DNA of 31,602 nt. Origin: Symsagittifera roscoffensis (lineage: Eukaryota > Xenacoelomorpha > Acoela > Convolutidae). The DNA lies in the NCBI RefSeq assembly GCF_963678635.1, contig NW_026971090.1, positions 1 through 31,602 of the forward strand. Direction: 5' to 3'. A program made the translations under genes and the position numbers. Below, in pieces: positions 20,209-31,602 of this stretch (positions within the stretch are counted from its first letter, which is position 1; the number at the start of each line of letters is the position of its first letter). Below the pieces are notes generated by a model. The model searched no databases. It was not told the DNA's origin and saw only the letters and a list, made by a program, of their open reading frames with translations.

Positions 20209-20514
20209 ATGTCTAAGTCACATTCGAGAAAAAATTACGGATATTCATATGATTCAAATAAAAAATCTGTTGAAAAAATTGTGGATCTGGGATACAGAAA
20301 TAGTTTTCATATGCATAAAAGTGAATATTTACTACAAATGACTTTTTTCGAAGAATTATTTGAATTTAACATCTTCTACAGAGATCCGAAGAAGTTTTTC
20401 AGTCCCTTAAGAATTTCTCTACATGATTGGCAAAAAATTGAAACAATTCGTGATAGAAGGTACAAGAAAGAAAAGTTTAAGATTCAACGAGATAACTTAG
20501 CTCTGTTGAGATGA
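20209..20514 (+). CDS. array ORF, unit B, copy 2
   Basis: Same protein as 4615-4920; intact frame and no difference seen. Confidence 0.4.
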   Translation: MSKSHSRKNYGYSYDSNKKSVEKIVDLGYRNSFHMHKSEYLLQMTFFEELFEFNIFYRDPKKFFSPLRISLHDWQKIETIRDRRYKKEKFKIQRDNLALLR

Positions 20515-21598
20515 AAACAAGGTGTGCCACATATAGAAAGTGACATCGAACTCGAAAAACAAAAAATTTTTGTCTTCTTGCACATTTATTCAAATTTCCT
20601 AACTGCTTTTAAAGTGGGTTTTCTTTTCTTTTGAATTAAATGTTCCTGAATCAAAGATTAGTTTTCAAAAAAATATCAGGGCAAACTACTAAGAGCACAT
20701 TTAAAGACGATTGATTATTTTATCACAAAATTTATATAATCACAATGCACAGAACCATGACAATCAATAAAGCAATCATTAATATTGAACAAACCAGATT
20801 CATATTTTGACTTTTTAAATTTTTGGAATTTTATCCAGAAACGCTGAACCAAGAGTTTGTGTGAAGGCCATTTTCTGATTAAAACATAAATATTGTCTCA
20901 AGAATTTTTTCCGAATTAGTCATTTCCTTGCAATACTAAGCATGTTTTTGGCTCTTTTCAATCGTAAGTTATGTTGAACTACTCTACTAAGCTGCTAGAA
21001 TACTTCTCCGCTTGATGTAACAATAGTTGAATGAAATCTGTGCTTCATATTTGCTTACCTACTTATCTAATCTCTACAGAATTTGGCTAAGAGATGTTCC
21101 TATTGAAATCAAAAGAACTAAAAATTCTCCAAAAAATATAAAAAGTGGCTGGAACAGACACAAAAATCCTAGGCTACCATGTATGATTGGTAAAAATTAC
21201 TGGAAACGGAAATAACTAGCGATTTTTTACCATAATCTGAATAAAAGCTGGGAAGAGCTTGACACATAGCAGCTAAAAGAATGGTTTCATCAGGGAAGTC
21301 TGGATATATATAGTAGAGGCAACGCCTATGCAATTTCATTTCGACTCTTCACTGCAAAGGAAAAGTCTAATACATTCAGATTCGACTCTTCACTGCAAAG
21401 GAAAAGTCTAATACATTCAGATTCGACTCTTCACTGCAAAGGAAAATGGAGACTTGATGCAAGTTACATATGTCAACTACACTTTGAATGAATTCAAAGA
21501 ACTGTCCCAAGTTTTGGGAGACTTTATGTTCGTTGATAATTGTAAACATCAGTAATGCCAAAACAGTCAAGATTCTAAAATTTACTAAAATCTTCCAG
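20515..21598 (+). repeat. linker type 1 between B and C, copy 2
   Basis: Duplicate of 4921-6004, with three 41-bp minirepeats near 21339-21445. Confidence 0.6.
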
Positions 21599-21989
21599 TC
21601 TAGTGAGCAAATTATCATAGATCATTCAGAATGGAGAGAACTCGAGAGTAAAAGATTTAGAGAAGTTAGAAAAGAATTTGGTATGTCTAAGTCACATTCG
21701 AGAAAAAAATTACGGATATTCATATGATTCAAATAAAAAATCTGTTTAAAAAATTGTGGATCTGGGATACAGAAATAGTTTTCATATGCATAAAAGTGAA
21801 TATTTACTACAAATGACTCTTTTTGAAGAATTATTTGAATTTAACATCTTCTACAGAGATCCGAAGAAGTTTTTCAGTCCCTTTAGAATTTCTCTACATG
21901 ATTGGCAAAAAATTGAAACAATTCGTGATAGAAGGTACAGGAAAGAAAAGTTTAAGATTCCACGAGATAACTTAGCTCTGTTGAGATGA
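21599..21989 (+). pseudogene. array ORF, unit C, copy 2, broken
   Basis: It keeps both lesions of 6005-6395: the seven-A frameshift and the TAA (21747-21749). Confidence 0.65.
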
Positions 21990-23040
21990 AAACAAGGTGT
22001 GCCACATATAGAAGAAAGTGACATCGAACTCGAAAAATAAAAATTTTTTGTCTTCTTGCACATTTGTTCAAATTTCCTAACTGCTTTTAAAGTGGGTTTT
22101 CTTTTCAATTGAATTAAATGTTCCTGAATCAAAGATTAGTTTTCAAAAAAATATCAGGGCAAACTACTAAGAGCACATTTAAAGACAATTGATTATTTTA
22201 TCACAAAATTTATATAATCACAATGCACAGAACCATGACAATCAATAAAGCAATCATTAATATTGAACAAACCAGATTCATATTTTGAGTTTTAAATTTT
22301 TGGAATTTTATCCAGAAACGCTGAACCAAGAGTTTGTGTGAAGGCCATTTTGTGATTAAAACATAAATATTGTCTCAAGAATCTTTTCCGAATTAGTCAT
22401 TTCCTTGCAATACTAAGCATGTTTTCGGCTCTTTTCCATCGTAAGTTATGTTGAACTACTCTACTAAGCTGCTAGAATACTTCTCCGCTTGATGTAACAA
22501 TAGTTGAATGAAATCTGTGCTTGATATTTGTTTACCTATGTATCTAATCTCTACAGAATTTGGCTAAGAGATGTTCCTATTGAAATCAAAAGAACTAAAA
22601 ATTCTCCAAAAAATATAAAAAGTGGCTGGTACAGACACAAAAATCATAGGCTACTATGTATTATTGGTAAAAATTACTGGAAACGGAAATAACTAGCGAT
22701 TTTTTACCATAATCTGAATAAAAGCTGGAAGAGCTTGACACATAGCAGCAGCCATCTAAATGAATGGTTTCATCAGGGAAGTGTGGATATATATAGTAGA
22801 GGCAACGCCTATGCAATTTCGATTCGACTCTTCACTGCAAAGGAAAAATCTAATACATTCAGATTCGACTCTTCACTGCAAAGGAAAATGGAGACTTGAT
22901 GCAAGTTACATATGTCAACTACACTTTTAATGAATTCAAAGAATTGTCCCAAGTTTTGGGAGACTTTATGTTCGTTGATAATTGTAAACATCAGTAATGC
23001 CAAAACAGTCAAGATTCTAAAATTTACTAAAATCTTCCAG
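21990..23040 (+). repeat. linker type 2 between C and D, copy 2
   Basis: Duplicate of 6396-7446; two 41-bp minirepeats. Confidence 0.6.
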
Positions 23041-23431
23041 TCTAGTGAGCAAATTATCATAGATCATTCAGAATGGAGAGAACTCGAGAGTAAAAGATTT
23101 AGAGAAGTTAGAAAAGAATTTGGTATGTCTAAGTCACATTCGAGAAAAAAATTACGGATATTCATATGATTCAAATAAAAAATCTGTTGAAAAAATTGTG
23201 GATCTGGGATACAGAAATAGTTTTCATATGCATAAAAGTGAATATTTACTACAAATGACTTTTTTTGAAGAATTATTTGAATTTAACATCTTCTACAGAG
23301 ATCCGAAGAAGTTTTTCAGTCCCTTAAGAATTTCTCTACATGATTGGCAAAAAATTGAAACAATTCGTGATAGAAGGTACAGGAAAGAAAAGTTTAAGAT
23401 TCCACGAGATAACTTAGCTCTGTTGAGATGA
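23041..23431 (+). pseudogene. array ORF, unit D, copy 2, frameshifted
   Basis: It has the seven-A frameshift but lacks the nonsense codon of copy 1: 23234-23236 is AAA. Its downstream half is therefore open through to LALLR. Confidence 0.6.
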
Positions 23432-24525
23432 AAACAAGGTGTGCCACATATAGAAGTAAGTGACATCAAACTCGAAAAATAAAAAATTTTTGTCTTCTTG
23501 CACATTTATTCAAATTTCCTAACTGCTTTTAAAGTGGGTTTTCTTTTCATTTGAATTAAATGTTCCTGAATCAAAGATTAGTTTTCAAAAAAATATCAGG
23601 GCAAACTAATAAGAGCACATTTAAAGACGATTGATTATTTTATCACAAAATTTATATAATCACAATGCACAGAACCATGACAATCAATAAAGCAATCATT
23701 AATATTGAACAAACCAGATTCATATTTTGACTTTTTAAATTTTTGGAATTTTATCCAGAAACGCTGAACCAAGAGTTTGTGTGAAGGCCATTTTCTGATT
23801 AAAACATAAATATTGTCTCCAGAATTTTTTCCGAATTAGTCATTTCCTTGCAATACTAAACATGTTTTTGGCTCTTTTCAATCGTAAGTTATGTTGAACT
23901 ACTCTACTAAGCTGCTAGAATACTTCTCCGCTTGATGTAACAATAGTTGAATGAAATCTGTGCTTCATATTTGCTTACCTACTTATCTAATCTCTACAGA
24001 ATTTGGCTAAGAGATGTTCCTATTGAAATCAAAAGAACTAAAAATTCTCCAAAAAAAATAAAAAGTGGCTGGAACAGACACAAAAATCCTAGGCTACCAT
24101 GTATTATTGGTAAAAATTACTGGAAACGGAAATAACTAGCGATTTTTTACCATAATCTGAATAAAAGCTGGGAAGAGCTTGACACATAGCAGCAGCCATC
24201 TAAAAGAATGGTTTCATCAGGGAAGTCTGGATATATATAGTAGAGGCAACGCCTATGCAATTTCATTTCGACTCTTCACTGCAAAGGAAAAGTCTAATAC
24301 ATTCAGATTCGACTCTTCACTGCAAAGGAAAAGTCTAATACATTCAGATTCGACTCTTCACTGCAAAGGAAAATGGAGACTTGATGCAAGTTACATATGT
24401 CAACTACACTTTGAATGAATTCAAAGAATTGTCCCAAGTTTTGGGAGACTTTATGTTCGTTGATAATTGTAAACATCAGTAATGCCAAAACAGTCAAGAT
24501 TCTAAAATTTACTAAAATCTTCCAG
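23432..24525 (+). repeat. linker type 1 between D and E, copy 2
   Basis: Duplicate of 7838-8931; three 41-bp minirepeats. Confidence 0.6.
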
Positions 24526-24916
24526 TCTAGTGAGCAAATTGTCATAGATCATTCAGAATGGAGAGAACTCGAGAGTAAAAGATTTAGAGAAGTTAGAAAA
24601 GAATTTGGTATGTCTAAGTCACATTCGAGAAAAAAATTACGGATATTCATATGATTCAAATAAAAAATCTGTTGAAAAAATTGTGGATCTGGGATACAGA
24701 AATAGTTTTCATATGCATAAAAGTGAATATTTACTACAAATTACTTTTTTCGAAGAATTATTTGAATTTAACATCTTCTACAGAGATCCGAAGAAGTTTT
24801 TCAGTCCCTTAAGAATTTTTCTACATGATTGGCAAAAAAAAGAAACAATTCGTGATAGAAGGTACAGGAAAGAAAAGTTTAAGATTCCACGAGATAACTT
24901 AGCTCTGTTGAGATGA
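24526..24916 (+). pseudogene. array ORF, unit E, copy 2, frameshifted
   Basis: It has the seven-A frameshift. A two-base change (TT to AA at 24840-24841) converts Ile to Lys in DWQKI and creates an eight-A run. Confidence 0.6.
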
Positions 24917-25975
24917 AAACAAGGTGTGCCACATATAGAAGAAAGTGACATCGAACTCGAAAAACAAAAAATTTTTGTCTTCTTGCACATTTATTCAAAT
25001 TTCCTAACTGCTTTTAAAGTGGGTTTTCTTTTCATTTGAATTAAATGTTCCTGAATCAAAGATAAGTTTTCAAAAAATTATCAGGGCAAACTACTAAGAG
25101 CACATTTAAAGACAATTAATTATTTTATCACAAAATTTATATAATCACAATGCACAGAACCATGACAATCAATAAAGCAATCATTAATATTGAACAAACC
25201 AGATTCATATTTTGAGTTTAAAATTTTTGGAATTTTATCCAGAAACGCTGAACCAAGAGTTTGTGTGAAGGCCATTTTGTGATTAAAACATAAATATTGT
25301 CTCAAGAATCTTTTCCGAATTAGTCATTTCCTTGCAATACTAAGCATGTTTTCGGCTCTTTTCCATCGTAAGTTATGTTGAACTACTCTACTAAGCTGCT
25401 AGAATACTTCTCCGCTTGATGTAACATTAGTTGAATGAAATCTGTGCTTGATATTTGTTTACCTATGTATCTAATCTCTACAGAATTTGGCTAAGAGATG
25501 TTCCTATTGAAATCAAAAGAACTAAAAATTCTCCAAAAAATATAAAAAGTGGCTGGTACAGACACAAAAATCATAGGCTACTATGTATTATTGGTAAAAA
25601 TTACTGGAAACGGAAATAAATAGCGATTTTTTACCATAATCTGAATAAAAGCTGGAAGAGCTTGACACATAGCAGCAGCCATCTAAAAGAATGGTTTCAT
25701 CAGGGAAGTGTGGATATATATATATATATAGTAGAGGCAACGCCTATGCAATTTCGATTCGACTCTTCACTGCAAAGGAAAAGTCTAATACATTCAGATT
25801 CGACTCTTCACTGCAAAGGAAAATGGAGACTTGATGCAAGTTACATATGTCAACTACACTTTTAATGAATTCAAAGAATTGTCCCAAGTTTTGGGAGACT
25901 TTATGTTCGTTGATAATTGTAAACATCAGTAATGCCAAAACAGTCAAGATTCTAAAATTTACTAAAATCTTCCAG
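24917..25975 (+). repeat. linker type 2 between E and F, copy 2
   Basis: Duplicate of 9323-10381, including the long TA run near 25712. Confidence 0.6.
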
Positions 25976-26366
25976 TCTAGTGAGCAAATTATCATAGATC
26001 ATTCAGAATGGAGAGAACTCGAGAGTAAAAGATTTAGAGAAGTTAGAAAAGAATTTGGTATGTCTAAGTCACATTCGAGAAAAAAATTACGGATATTCAT
26101 ATGATTCAAATAAAAAATCTGTTGAAAAAATTGTGGATCTGGGATACAGAAATAGTTTTCATATGCATAAAAGTGAATATTTACTACAAATGACTTTTTT
26201 TGAAGAATTATTTGAATTTAACATCTTCTACAGAGATCCGAAGAAGTTTTTCAGTCCCTTAAGAATTTCTCTACATGATTGGCAAAAAATTGAAACAATT
26301 CGTGATAGAAGGTACAGGAAAAAAAAGTTTAAGATTCCACGAGATAACTTAGCTCTGTTGAGATGA
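25976..26366 (+). pseudogene. array ORF, unit F, copy 2, frameshifted
   Basis: Same as 10382-10772; no further change seen. Confidence 0.6.
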
Positions 26367-27374
26367 AAACAAGGTGTGCCACATATAGAAAAAAGTGACA
26401 TCGAACTCGAAAAATGAAAAATTTTTGTCATCTTGCACATTTATTCAAATTTCCTAACTGCTTTTAAAGTGGGTTTTTTTTTCATTTGAAATAAATGTTC
26501 CTGAATCAAAGATAAGTTTTCAAAAAACTATCAGGGCAAACTACTAAGAGCACATTTAAAGACAATTGATTATTTTATCACAAAATTTATATAATCACAA
26601 TGCACAGAACCATGACAATCAATAAAGCAATCATTAATATTGAACAAACCAGATTCATATTTTGAGTTTTAAATTTTTGGAATTTTATCCAGAAACACTG
26701 AACCAAGAGTTTGTGTGAAGGCCATTTTGTGATTAAAACATAAATATTGTCTCAAGAATCTTTTCCGAATTAGTCATTTCCTTGCAATACTAAGCATGTT
26801 TTCGGCTCTTTTCCATCGTAAGTTGAACTACTCTACTAAGCTGCTAGAATACTTCTCCGCTTGATGTAACAATAGTTGAATGAAATCTGTGCTTGATATT
26901 TGTTTACCTATGTATCTAATCTCTACAGAATTTGGCTAAGAGATGTTCCTATTGAAATCAAAAGAACTAAAAATTCTCCAAAAAATATAAAAAGTGGCTG
27001 GTACAGACACAAAAATCATAGGCTACTATGTATTATTGGTAAAAATTACTGGAAACGGAAATAACTAGCGATTTTTTACCATAATCTGAATAAAAGCTGG
27101 AAGAGCTTGACACATAGCAGCAGCCATCTAAAAGAATGGTTTCATCAGGGAAGTGTGGATATATATATAGTAGAGGCAACGCCTATGCAATTTCGATTCG
27201 ACTCTTCACTGCAAAGGAAAAGTCTAATACATTCAGATTCGACTCTTCACTGCAAAGGAAAATGGAGACTTGATGCAAGTTACATATGTCAACTACACTT
27301 TGAATGAATTCAAAGAATTGTCCCAAGTTTTGGGAGACTTTATGATCGTTGATAATTGTAAACATCGGTAATGC
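26367..27374 (+). repeat. linker type 2 after F, copy 2, array end
   Basis: Duplicate of 10773-11780; one substitution at 26491 (T to A). Confidence 0.6.
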
Positions 27375-28424
27375 TTTTTGCTGTTTTGTATGCTCGATAA
27401 CTGATCTATTAGTGGTTCAAAAACATTTTTCTCCCTGGATTGTACACTTAGAGCTAGTATATCTGAGGAAAAGGTGGACAAAACATTTAATTGAATCAAA
27501 ATTGACATAAAACTTTGGGCAATTATCAGTTGATTTGCCAATACTTTGCCAATATCAGTTTAAAAAACTACAAAAAAAACTTGTTTTACTCGTTTTTTAT
27601 TTATATATAATTAAAAAAATTACTTATTTGAAGAAAATTACAAACAAGAATGTAGTTTTAGTTGAAAACCGTATCAATTTTTTTGAATTTCTGTAATTCA
27701 TTGGATCTTTTCTTTGTTTATTTCATTAAGAAGTATGTTTCTATCGAAAGAGTTTTCAAAGTCTGATTTGGACATTTATCAGATTTTAAGGTTAAAATAC
27801 TGCAAAAGACTATAAAAATGGTGGACAGATGGCGTTGATGGAGATTGTAGTAGTTTTAACTTGTACAAAATCACAGAGTGTTCCATAGTTTTGTTTAAAA
27901 GATGGAGAGGAGATTTCAGAAAAAAAGAGTACGTTCAGATTCATCAACCATTATTTGGTTAACTCTGAATAAGTGGTCGATCAAAAAAAAAATGGAAGAG
28001 CCTATGAAACAAAAGTTGGAGAAAAGGAGCATCATTTTGATCATTGTTTTGCATTTTATACAAATTCAAAATCAAAATTTGTCAGAGTTTGTTTTAATCG
28101 ATTATCCAAAATTAATGAACTTCCGGTTGTTTATACTACAATTTAACAAAAAGGAAACAAAAATAATATAAATTTTGGTAATTTAATTTTTCACTGGTTA
28201 GAAATAGAACAAGTAAAAAAAACTTGATCGAAGTAACAAAATTTGAACTGAGTGTCAAAAAAATTTTATAAACCAGTTAAGACATCTCATTTATCTCACT
28301 TTGGTGTCAAATGGATATGTTAGTTGTGTTAGAAAAGTTCATCAAAAAAGATTGATTGGGAAGTTTCATAATCATAGATTTGTTCTGATCTACAAAACAA
28401 TTGAAAATCTCAATCTGCTAATTC
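27375..28424. other. non-coding stretch, copy 2
   Basis: Duplicate of 11781-12830, with one substitution (27872). Only weak ORFs are present. Confidence 0.4.
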
Positions 28425-28430
28425 TTCAAT

Positions 28431-28774
28431 CTGATTGGTTAATATTACAAATTTTACCTTTGAAGGAAAGCTCGATTCTGATTGTTTGATAACAAAATTG
28501 TTGAAAACTCCACTTTGAGTGAATGGTCAATTCTGATTGGTTGTAATCAGAAAAGATAAAAATTTCCTTATAAGTAATGCTCGATTCTGATTGATTGATA
28601 TCAAATTTTTTGAAAATTTCAGTTTTAGGTTGGAGGATTTTTATTTCAGCTTGGCCAAGTAGGATGAATATCCATTCTGATTTTCTTTCTTGTTAAGAAA
28701 AAATGGTAAAAAGTCTTGCTGTTTGTTTTTGATTTTGTTCAGTTTTGAGGCTATTCAACTCTCCTTATATAAAA
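28431..28774 (+). promoter_or_regulatory. CTGATTGG array with TATA box, copy 2
   Basis: Duplicate of 12837-13180 with all five motifs and the TATA box (28766-28774) unchanged. Confidence 0.5.
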
Positions 28775-28861
28775 ATTAGGGACATTCTAAACCTCCCATT
28801 TATTCTCAAATTCTTCTTTTTTTACTTATTGAGATTCAGTCACTGAATAGAAACTAAAAAG

Positions 28862-29065
28862 ATGCAAATCTTGAATGCGGCAGCGAATACACACACAAAT
28901 ATGCGTCAAGACATTGTAGAACCTGTGATGTTTTGAAGTGTTCAAACTCTAACTTTTTCATATAGCAGCGAGGAACTGGCTAATCATATCAAGAAGAAAT
29001 TTTCTTCTTGTCAACACAATGTTAGATATGGAAAGGGTGCTCAGCAGTCTTTAAACACATTTTAA
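28862..29065 (+). pseudogene. dynein light chain (LC8)-like gene, copy 2, broken
   Basis: Identical by eye to 13268-13471, with the same in-frame TGA (28934-28936) and AATAAA at 29071-29076. Confidence 0.45.
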
Positions 29066-29076
29066 GAGAAAATAAA

Positions 29077-29947
29077 ATTATTATTTTTTAAATAAAAACA
29101 TAGGAAAAAATGCTATGAATAAAATTTTATACTGAATCTGAAAAATATATACAATATTTATGAATTTGAAAAACTCTTGTAAAATTGTACAGTGTTTTCT
29201 TGATCTGTCAATAATTTTTTGTATCAAAATATTCTGATTGATTATAAAACCAGCAACAATCAAACTCAATTTGTGAAATTTTCAATGAAAATCGATCCTA
29301 AAATCTTTAACCTACAGTAGAAACTCCATTGGTTGCATTCTTGCGGAGATTTTGTTAAAGTGCATAACATACGCTAATGAGAGGTTAAGTATTTGTTAAA
29401 AAATTGTAAAAAACCGGACGTTTATAAGGCATTGACTATTTGACAGACGTTGCCTAGTTACCATTTTAAAGTTTTCCTTGTTTAGTGCTTGTGAAGGTGC
29501 TCATAGAGTAGATCGTTTTTAGGCAGATAATGGAGAAGATTTTTAAAAATTAAAGTTTTCTATTGTTTTTTTGACGATTTCAGATACGAAATTGATAACT
29601 GACCAAAAGAGGGAGAAAAAATTTACGTTTATGAAAACCTTTGAAAACTTTAAGATAATACCATACATCATTTTCAAACAAAAATTTTTTCTTCAATATA
29701 GAAATTCAATTTTCAATATATATATATTTTTTCATTATATATAGAGTTGAAACAGCAACATATAGTTTTCAGGTTGAGAAAATCATTTGAAGATTTTTAG
29801 CAAAGATTTACTGTAGCGACTGAACAAGGGAACCTAAAGGAAACCTTGTAGAAATTACATAGTAATAATCAGAAGTTATCAGTTCTAAATTTATCTCTGC
29901 CAGCTAATTGTTCGTTCAATTGATACTATTTTCCTCCCATATTCCCC
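29077..29947. other. non-coding AT-rich stretch, copy 2
   Basis: Duplicate of 13483-14353, with one substitution (29375). Confidence 0.4.
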
Positions 29948-30141
29948 AAAGTTTTGACTAAGTTTTCTTGCAAAGTGAGTACAATAGAAAACCCATGTTT
30001 AAGCAGGAAGCAAAATTTTGACAAAATTTTCTTGCAAAGTGAGTTCAATAGGGAATTCATGTATTAAGCAGGAAGCAAAGTTTTGACGAAGTTTTCTCGC
30101 AAAGTGAGTTCAAAAGCGAAACCATGTATTAAGCAGGAAGC
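29948..30141 (+). repeat. three tandem 64/65-bp repeats, copy 2
   Basis: Duplicate of 14354-14547 with the same internal differences between units. Confidence 0.8.
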
Positions 30142-31194
30142 AAAAATAACCTTAAAACAAAGAAAATAATGTTGTAGAAACAACAGAGTAAACCATCAAC
30201 TATAAAGAAGATTTTGTTGCATTTCATCCAACATCTGATATTTTTTAAAGAAAAGTTTACCCCAATTTTAGTCAATTTTTGTGGTAAACTGTTTATTTCT
30301 CATCACTGATCTAAAATTTATTTCTAATAACGTGAAAATTTCTCAGAAAATGTAACTTTTATTACAAGTTTGGGTTAATCATTGAAAAAAAATTGAGGAG
30401 GAGTTGGAGCATGGAGTTTGGTATAGAAATACCATTGAACATTGCTCTTATTGTTCATTTGAATTGAGATTATCAGGTAAATTTTCCTGGACAAAAAACC
30501 ATATGGTCAAAAAACCATTTAATTACACTATTTAAAAATCGTAGACTTCATTCTTAATTGAGGTAATATGAGCTTTCTTCTAAGTTGTCAGTTGTCAGAG
30601 CTTTATATAAACCGCTTTTTAGCTCAATTTAGGGTAGACTTTATCTTATTTCATTATTTTGAGAGAAAAATGTGGAAAAGTACATATTTTTATACCAAGT
30701 TTTGTATCACTATCTCGACATGATGCCAATTAAAATGTAATTTGAGCTTAATTTTAAATTCTACAGGTCTTTGATTTTTTGCCAAAACCTAGAGATTTCT
30801 GCAATTTTTTCGAAAACTTGAAATTTTTGCATTTTTTTTCCAAAAACTTAAAATTCTTTGCATTTTTCTCCAAAAACATTTTTTTTTTGAAGTTTCAATA
30901 GGTTTCAGCATAGTCTCAGCTAGGTTGAGTACTGTTTTAAAAAGTTTGAACCTCTAAAAAATTTTTGTTAAATCAAATTAAATCAAATGTTATCGTGTTT
31001 TGAAGTTTTTGAAAAAAAAACTTTCAGTTTTTTTTATTAAAAGTTCCAAGTTTTTGCACAACTTACCATTGGCTGACCATGATCCAAAAACAATTATACC
31101 TTCATTACACAATCTGCACGTTATACTCACCAATTACATAATGCGTACCGTAATTTTTGCGAAGAAACTAGATATTTCCACACAAAATCCAAAA
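30142..31194. other. non-coding AT-rich stretch, copy 2
   Basis: Duplicate of 14548-15600. Nothing further is seen. Confidence 0.4.
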
Positions 31195-31534
31195 AAAAAC
31201 TGTTTTTCTTACCATTCTCTTACCATCACACTGAAACCTTACCATTCCCTATCTTAACTCATTGGGAAGCCAATTCCCTATTTTAATGAATTTCTAATTC
31301 CCTACAATGAATTTATAATCTTTATACATAGAGAAATCTATACACTACCTTAAAACATGGTAAGATCGGGCGCCAAGCAAATTCTCTGAAACATACCATC
31401 ACACTGAAACCTTACCATTTCCATCTTAATTCATTAGGAAATATATTCACTATCCTAACACACAGGTTGGTGACCATATGCTCTATTCCCTATCTTAAAA
31501 CATGGGTGTCATCATTAACCCCTGTTGGTTTGAA
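31195..31534 (+). repeat. imperfect direct repeats, copy 2
   Basis: Duplicate of 15601-15940, with the two long repeats at 31223 and 31396. Confidence 0.65.
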
Positions 31535-31602
31535 TTTAGGAAAATGATGGACGTCATTAGAAAAAGATAGAATGAAGGGTCCTGGGTAATTTCACTGACG
31601 TT

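Larger units (their letters stand above)
19150..27374 (+). repeat. tandem array of six ORF-bearing units, copy 2
   Basis: Duplicate of 3556-11780 with the same unit order and linker types. ATG positions are 19423, 20209, 21683, 23125, 24610 and 26060. The number of units is unchanged between copies. Confidence 0.9.
16002..31599 (+). repeat. large tandem duplication, copy 2 (about 15.6 kb)
   Basis: Head-to-tail second copy of 558-16001. It is 154 bp longer than copy 1, of which 150 bp is the extra block at 17686-17835 inside the minisatellite; the remainder is the shared breakpoint TGAC, counted once here. Copy 2 ends at CTGAC (31595-31599), three bases before the window end, so what follows (a third copy or unique sequence) is almost unseen. 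The last bases GTT do not continue the repeat. Confidence 0.95.

Overview
The window looks like a piece of nematode chromosome, most like Caenorhabditis or a relative. It is strongly AT-rich on both strands. It has long runs of A and T, an intron-like segment of about 47 nt with a TTCCAG acceptor, AATAAA poly(A) signals and TATATAAAA boxes. No bacterial-type operon, rRNA, tRNA or CRISPR array was seen. The species assignment is an inference from sequence style, not from a match.

The dominant fact is duplication at several nested scales. A segment of about 15.4 kb (558-16001) is followed head to tail by a second copy (16002-31599). I could see only about a dozen substitutions between the copies, plus one 150-bp local duplication found only in copy 2. 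The duplication breakpoints share a 4-bp TGAC microhomology. Bases 1-557 lie outside the duplication and carry a small palindromic element and a hAT-like terminal sequence.

Each 15.5-kb copy has the same layout (copy 1 coordinates). 558-900 is a promoter-like cluster of CTGATTGG motifs with a TATA box. 976-1501 is a relic of a protein-coding gene on the + strand, broken by stops and a frameshift. 1840-2350 is a minisatellite of phased A and T runs. 2351-3555 is AT-rich non-coding sequence. 3556-11780 is a tandem array of six units (A-F), each carrying the same short basic ORF. 11781-12830 is non-coding. 12837-13482 holds a second CTGATTGG/TATA cluster followed by a small broken gene resembling an LC8-type dynein light chain. 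13483-16001 is non-coding with minor repeats.

Within the array, units A and B are a 786-bp tandem pair in which the ORF is intact (101 codons from ATG, about 150 codons of open frame). Units C-F are spaced about 1.45 kb apart. All four carry a one-base A-run expansion that splits the frame; C has an extra nonsense codon in both copies, and D has one in copy 1 only. The linkers alternate between two sequence types, giving a dimeric higher-order repeat of about 2.93 kb. Each linker contains two or three copies of a 41-bp minirepeat.

I recognise no complete known gene. The best functional guess is the dynein light chain-like pseudogene. The array ORF family is unrecognised and could be a lineage-specific gene, a decayed gene family or a satellite derived from a gene.
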